Assembly (NCBI GenBank): GCA_000149265.1
Contig: CH003302.1
Span: 286,894-350,893, forward strand
DNA: 64,000 nucleotides
From: Ciona savignyi
Lineage: Eukaryota; Chordata; Ascidiacea; Phlebobranchia; Cionidae
Reading direction: 5' to 3'
Position numbers and translations under genes: made by a program. This document shows, one piece after another, positions 59,801 through 64,000 of the stretch (its first letter is position 1; each line of letters begins with the position of its first letter). The notes beneath the pieces are model-generated. The model ran no database searches. It was not told where the DNA came from and saw only the letters and a list, made by a program, of their open reading frames with translations.

Positions 59801-62793
59801 CCGCTCGAGCTGCGAACTGAATATGAAACCCATCGGGCCGGCAAACTCGCGAAGCTGTACCGATCCTTCTCGAACCTTCCAGGTCATACACGAGTTGTGG
59901 TCGTTGCGTCATGCTTGGGTTTCATGGCTCGTACTGAGGCAATGTAACCTGACCTTGGGCTAGTCTGAAAATCAAAGGCAACGGACTGACCCGGCGACCT
60001 GGACCCAGATAACCGTGGCTTGCGCTGGACAGAGACGCAGTGGGAACAGAGTGACCGGATGCGTCGATAATTAATTTTCGGATCAGCGCCGAAATAGCCC
60101 GTGCGCCGTGTGCTGGTAACAAACGACCAAAACAGCGCAACCTGATCGAACGTTAATCAGCTTCAAAACGCTTCTTTTTCAACCAAGCGGCAAATTGAAG
60201 TAGCAATTCTTTTCTGCTAGCGATTGCTACAATTAAATCGTTTGATAGTGAAATTGTACGCTGCGAATACATGCCATAGGCAAAGTGTGTGTGTTTTTCA
60301 ATAAAATCTAGGTTTCTACATTTGTTTTCTTCCGTGCACAAACTAAAAATAAAGATTCGCATAAATATTATTATTTTTTAATATTATTCAGAATGTCGAA
60401 ATGTATTGAAATCCTCTTTCTTTTGCATTGAGGTTACACAGCGAAATTTCAGGCGTACCAGATAGGGAAATGGAAATTTATTCCAAAGAAATTTGTGATT
60501 CCACAAATCGCAAAAGAATTTAATCAACGCCTCGGCTTGTCCTAAGTCGCGATAAGAAATAAATACTGCACGATAAGCGGTTGCTACACCCGCGCTGAAA
60601 AATGTGGCAACACAGCTCTGACAAATGCCAGATCAAAACTATGCTCGCATTTTACGGAATAATTCGATAGTTACGAAGTCCCGATAATCCGTAGGCTAGT
60701 TACTTCGCCGGCTTATCTACCACGGTACTTCAAATAAACAGTGATTCGGGCGAGGCTGTAGTCCAGGCCGGACGCGAGATATAAACAGGGTCGGGAATGT
60801 CGATAATTTCTTCTCGAAAGTGCTGATTTATCAAAATACACGCTGGTGTTAATTTGGAAAGCTGTGCATATCAATTTTATGGAGTTACTTCAAAGCAATA
60901 CTTCGGAATAGCGTGATTTAAAAAAATATATGATAAGCTCTTTCATCAGCCCAGACATTAATATTTTTATTCTTGAGTTTACGATTTTACATTAACTAGA
61001 ATACCCAAATTTTAGAACTCAATACATACCTTTAACTTTGATTTACGTTTTTAGAACGTATAATGATAACCAATATAAATAAATACGCGTGTATTTGCAG
61101 CAATTGTGACCTACGTATTCGATACAATTAGTAAATCCCATTAGCCTACATATTACACGTGTAATTAAAAGTCATAATTTAGGTGCAGTTTTAAGGGTTA
61201 GCATTATATATTTGTGCAAACATGCTGACATACACATACACAGCAGAAACGTCTGCAAACAGCATGCCTTTAAATAATATGTGATTGTAGGAGCAATGAT
61301 GCAAGTTTTACTTCATTATTATTCCCAAATGTAGCTATATATATATTAAAAGTTTAGTATTGGCTGTATGTTGTGATTATCCTACATTTTTGTAAGGCCC
61401 GTGACTTTGTTTACAGAATATTTTTAAATTGTCTTTGACATGTAGCCTATATTGTGAAGTCAAAATGGCAAAAAGAGTTTGTTTAAATAAGACGTCTTTT
61501 CACACCAGCTTTAAATCCTTATTGTATCAAAACCAAAAGGTCGTCTATTGTTGCAATTCTCCCCTAATCCGTAATATTAGCTGCATTAGACTAATTTGTG
61601 CCTTTAAACAGGTGGCGAGACAATTCAGTAGATAAAACAATTTTCTCTTTAAGTGAAAATATAAACTTTGTTTTTAGATGTTCCAAACAAAGTAAAAAAA
61701 TCCAATAAAAGTCAATTGTCATAAGTAAATCGATACAAGAATACCGTTATTTGTGTATGCTCGCATCGCGTGTTAAAATGTTAAAAATGGATTGTTAAAA
61801 TGGACACCATGTGCAGTTAGTAACCTTGGGCCATGAATTAAGCAATACCACTAAACTACGTATTCGCTAATACTATAGGTATTGAATATACAATATTTAT
61901 TTAGTTAAACAAATAATTAAAAAAATGTCTTATTATAAAACAAAAAGCCTATATTGTAAAGTGAAATAAATCTTGTTCGAATAAACGTTTCAAAATGAAA
62001 AGTGTTAAATGTAAGAAATTGGCTTCGTTTTTTTTCAGACTATGTTTCTTACTTACTTAACCAGATAGAGATTTAATACCTATTTTATTTTAAAATTTAA
62101 GAATTCATACTTGTAAATTTTACAAACCCATAAAATATTTGTAAACATAATTCACCTTCCAGCTTTGGTTACAATCATTTCCGTGCCGAGGTCGTTGAAT
62201 TCTTCCCAGAGCGATTTCATTTCCAATCTCGCTTCCACTCCCACGAGCCGTTCGTTCTTCGGCTGGGGCTCGTTCGGGTGGGTCTGTGATGTCACTGGGG
62301 ATTCGCTCGTCATCGTCATTTCCGGTGACGTCTCTAACGGGCGCTTACCGAGGTTGGAGACAGCGTTTTCAAATGTACGAAGGTCGGAGGCAGCCGGAAC
62401 ATCGTAGGCCGCCGGTGAGCTGTATCGACTTCTTGAATCTTCTTGTGCTGCTTCATCGGGCTTTTCAGCATAATTTAGTGTCATTTTTTCCTCCATCGGT
62501 GTATAGCTGCACTGTGAGAGTACCGACGTTTTCGCAAACTCAGGATACCCCTGGGTCGGAGAAAGTACATCTCGCTCGTCGCGTGCATAATACGAGGTGC
62601 CGTGTTGGTGGTAGTGGATGTAGTTGTCAAAGCCACTTGTTTTACTTTGGTTAATCGGTGTTAGGTGAACCCTTCCTAAACTGGGCAAAGTGCTGGAGTG
62701 GTCACTGCCAAGAACAGACAGGCTCTCAGCCGACCCGGGCTGTTGTAGCATCGAGTTATAGCTGTGGTGGCCGACGGCGATTTGAGTAGACAT
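47868..62793 (-). CDS. Tbx1/10: T-box transcription factor, Tbx1/10 type
   Basis: Minus-strand exons: 62793-62156, 59224-59108, 58820-58664, 56294-56139, 50662-50595, 49365-49277 and 48373-47868. All joints are GT-AG with matching phase, giving 576 residues. The T-box (about 192-378) starts [20 protein letters not shown]. It continues [106 protein letters not shown] and [16 protein letters not shown]. These match Tbx1/10 rather than Brachyury, Tbx2/3 or Tbx6. The C-terminus is Pro/Tyr/His-rich, as in activating tails. The start is the first ATG of the frame ([11 protein letters not shown]). Exon 6 uses the second of two AGs, which keeps Trp and the next frame. In ascidians the orthologue acts in pharyngeal and cardiopharyngeal muscle precursors (established). 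Confidence 0.92.
48510..48785 (+). repeat. Near-complete tRNA-derived SINE
   Basis: The head reads TTAGTGCGTCGCCTTACAAC with a degenerate B box, followed by GGCATTGCCCGAAGCCAGCG, GGATTATTGGGTTG, CATACACAACACG, TAGCTCCGGTAACCC and the CCCATTCACAAGG tail. It lies in the last intron of Tbx1/10, antisense to the gene. Confidence 0.7.
50205..50478 (-). repeat. Near-complete tRNA-derived SINE, reverse orientation
   Basis: Reverse copy of the family at 48510-48785, with the tRNA-like head at its right end (GTTGCGGGTACGAAAC and GGGTTAATGTGTCGCC read on the minus strand). It lies in Tbx1/10 between exons 5 and 6, ending about 120 bases from exon 5. Confidence 0.7.
51073..51280. repeat. Intronic duplicated segment, copy 1
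   Basis: In the large Tbx1/10 intron between exons 4 and 5. Shares with copy 2 the ordered blocks GCGATGC, ACTTGTTAA, GGCTAATTGTAAAGTGTTGAT, GAAGACAA, TCACCGG, TGCTTGTTGGTCGGG, TTAACTCCT-like, TCAAATTAAGC and ATACAGTCAT. It contains a homeodomain-type TAATTG core and a CACTTG E-box-type word. Confidence 0.7.
51823..51900. repeat. Degenerate CTAACCC-like low-complexity stretch
   Basis: Irregular C/A-rich units such as CTAACCCGAACTCTAACC and AACACTAACCTTAAC. It resembles degenerate telomere-type repeats but is not a regular array. Confidence 0.4.
52154..52352. repeat. Intronic duplicated segment, copy 2
   Basis: Direct-orientation partner of 51073-51280 about 1.08 kb away, with moderate divergence spread along the length. 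The TAATTG core is kept (GGTTAATTGTAAAGTGTTGAT). Confidence 0.7.
53490..55200. promoter_or_regulatory. GC-richer island in the large Tbx1/10 intron
   Basis: Visibly richer in G and C than its flanks, with several short chance frames on both strands (for example 54212-54445 and 53954-53386) but no splice-consistent coding signal. A cis-regulatory module or an old inserted sequence are both possible; neither is shown by the sequence. Confidence 0.3.
55950..56135 (+). repeat. SINE remnant abutting the donor of Tbx1/10 exon 4
   Basis: AAACCCAGCGGATTAAAC, then AGTTACGGTAACC, then GGGATAAACACAATATCAC is a diverged SINE body and tail. It ends within about 5 bases of the intron donor at 56138. Confidence 0.45.
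56490..56710 (+). repeat. SINE head with variant body
   Basis: GGTGGGTTAGTGCGTCGCC, then TTTCAGCCGAGGGGTTG gives the clearest tRNA-like head in the window, followed by GACGTTGCCCGAACCCCAGC. It lies in Tbx1/10 intron 3. Confidence 0.65.
57785..57990 (+). repeat. Possible tRNA-like SINE of another family
   Basis: GTTAGTTAAATGGTCGCCTC, then GATACGGGTTTGAAACCAT forms an A box/B box-like pair about 40 bases apart. The rest is unlike the main SINE family. Confidence 0.3.
58322..58585 (-). repeat. SINE, reverse orientation, just inside Tbx1/10 intron 3
   Basis: ATAATCATGTTTGATCCTCG, then ATCACACGGGCATTTGTCAGG, then ACAACCCATTTACCCACTGG is the SINE tail and body. A degenerate head follows near 58560. 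A 123-codon open frame on the plus strand here is SINE sequence, not a gene. Confidence 0.55.
59640..60800. promoter_or_regulatory. GC-richer island in Tbx1/10 intron 1
   Basis: Compositionally distinct from the AT-rich intron around it, rich in CG dinucleotides (GGTCCGGACGGGGGTTATGC). No splice-consistent exon was found. It lies upstream of exon 2, where an intronic enhancer would be plausible. Confidence 0.25.
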
Positions 62794-64000
62794 TAGCCGC
62801 TGATTTTCTTTTGACACCCGATGACAATTTACCGACTTCCCAATGCTTCTCGTATTCTGCCTCTATTCCAAGCAATGCAATTAATACCACCTTTCTGTGG
62901 TAGTGAGTAGTCACTATCGAAATAAGAGTAAATCTAAAAAAAGAAACATGTTTTTTTAACGAAATTGGTTTTAAATATAATGACTACTGGATCAGAGATC
63001 GTCTGTTTTTGTTTGATCACTCTAAAACGTAGGTTGCTCGGTGATAAATAATATTTGTATGATTAGCATTTTTACCGGGGCCGGCTTCTAACACGCACCT
63101 CTGTTTGTTCGTAAGGTTCACTATACAACTGTGTGATGTTTTTAAGTCGGCCAGATTTACTGATATAGTAGTATTATACTCGTGCGTGACGTTTCGAATC
63201 CGTGATGAAATGGTTACTAGGTTATTTTATAAATGACATGTTATATATGAATTGGTCGCGTTAATCATCGAACTCAGTCATTTATTGTACGGTATACGTT
63301 AAAAAAACACAGGGACTCTGCAATAGTTTTAACTGCGCCAGATTGAAAATTTCCGAATTCGGTGAACAAATGAGCATTTAACTAATTTAAACCTGCCTTT
63401 ATTTTCCTTAATAAAAAAAACATATGTATAATTTAGCTACCACAAAACGTTTTTCTGAGTTATATGTTTGCCTCACTAACATACCACTCCAGATGTAACA
63501 GAGTCGACCAATAAACTCCAATACGTTCGTGGTATATCTAATTTCAGATATACAGGCTGACCCAAAAAACGGACTCCAAATCTAATCAGGCCTCATTTGT
63601 TAGTGTTTTGTGCGAATAAAATAAAAATCATGGGGCTTTGTACAAAAATCACGGGGCTTCAATAAACAAACCTGTCCTATCAAAATAAATTTAAATATAT
63701 CCGACGTAGTAAGTGAATGTAGTTGTTGCCCAATAACTGTACAACAATTGCGGCGCCCATTGATGAAATAGAATAATAACAGTTGTAATATCGAATTGAC
63801 GAGCAAGTCTATGGTACTTGGTAAGAATTGTAAAGACATGGTACTCATGGTGAAAAAACGAAAAGTGTTGCACTGCGGGTGTGCGTCAGGATACCGTATG
63901 CCCGAAGTCAGCTAAACACGAAGAGATATAAAAACGGAAACCTGTCTGCTACAATCTCCATGTTTTTACCCAATCCGAAACTGGACAGAACAAAGATTCG
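62794..64000. other. Region upstream of Tbx1/10
   Basis: No other gene was recognised. The minus strand just upstream of the start has a palindrome-like CTACCACAGAAAGGTGGTA and ATTAATTGCA, possible factor sites. No convincing TATA box is visible. The frames at 63600-63873 are unsupported. Confidence 0.35.

Overview
The window reads as a chordate, specifically ascidian (Ciona-type), nuclear genome. It is AT-rich, the genes are compact and multi-exon with short GT-AG introns, tRNA-derived SINEs and MITEs are frequent, and there are two assembly gaps (11230-11329 and 30049-30184). The best anchor is a complete Tbx1/10-type T-box gene. The species cannot be fixed from sequence alone.

Layout, left to right: a two-exon COX6C-like gene (1632-2197, +); a pogo/Tigger-like MITE (3784-4306); a secreted-protein gene with 43 tandem five-residue cysteine units (6400-7586, -); a lysine-rich, probably nuclear, unrecognised gene with at least nine exons (14593-20244, +); a secreted protein made of five fibronectin type I-like modules (23001-25838, +); a perilipin gene (27638-34642, -) whose fourth assigned intron carries a 2.3 kb Kolobok-like THAP transposon with about 580 bp terminal inverted repeats (30411-32756); a type II membrane protein whose ectodomain is built from serial coiled-coil exons of about 28 codons (37587-46772, +); and Tbx1/10 (47868-62793, -), whose introns hold SINEs, a 200 bp duplicated segment and two GC-richer islands.

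No operon-like linkage is evident; the genes look like independent loci (mitochondrial respiration, extracellular matrix/secretion, lipid-droplet coating, cell surface, developmental transcription factor). Most genes were assembled exon by exon by requiring GT-AG junctions with matching reading phases. COX6C, the Cys-repeat gene, the FN1 gene, the coiled-coil gene and Tbx1/10 all close in frame. Perilipin has two junctions where phases do not match, which points to missing exons, one probably inside the assembly gap.

The most unusual material is the coiled-coil gene, where phase 0-0 exons of 84 nt each hold exactly four heptads in one fixed register, often ending in an N-glycosylation sequon, with one recent exon duplication and one decayed copy; the (V/I)R(Q/K)PC repeat protein; and the FN1-only protein.
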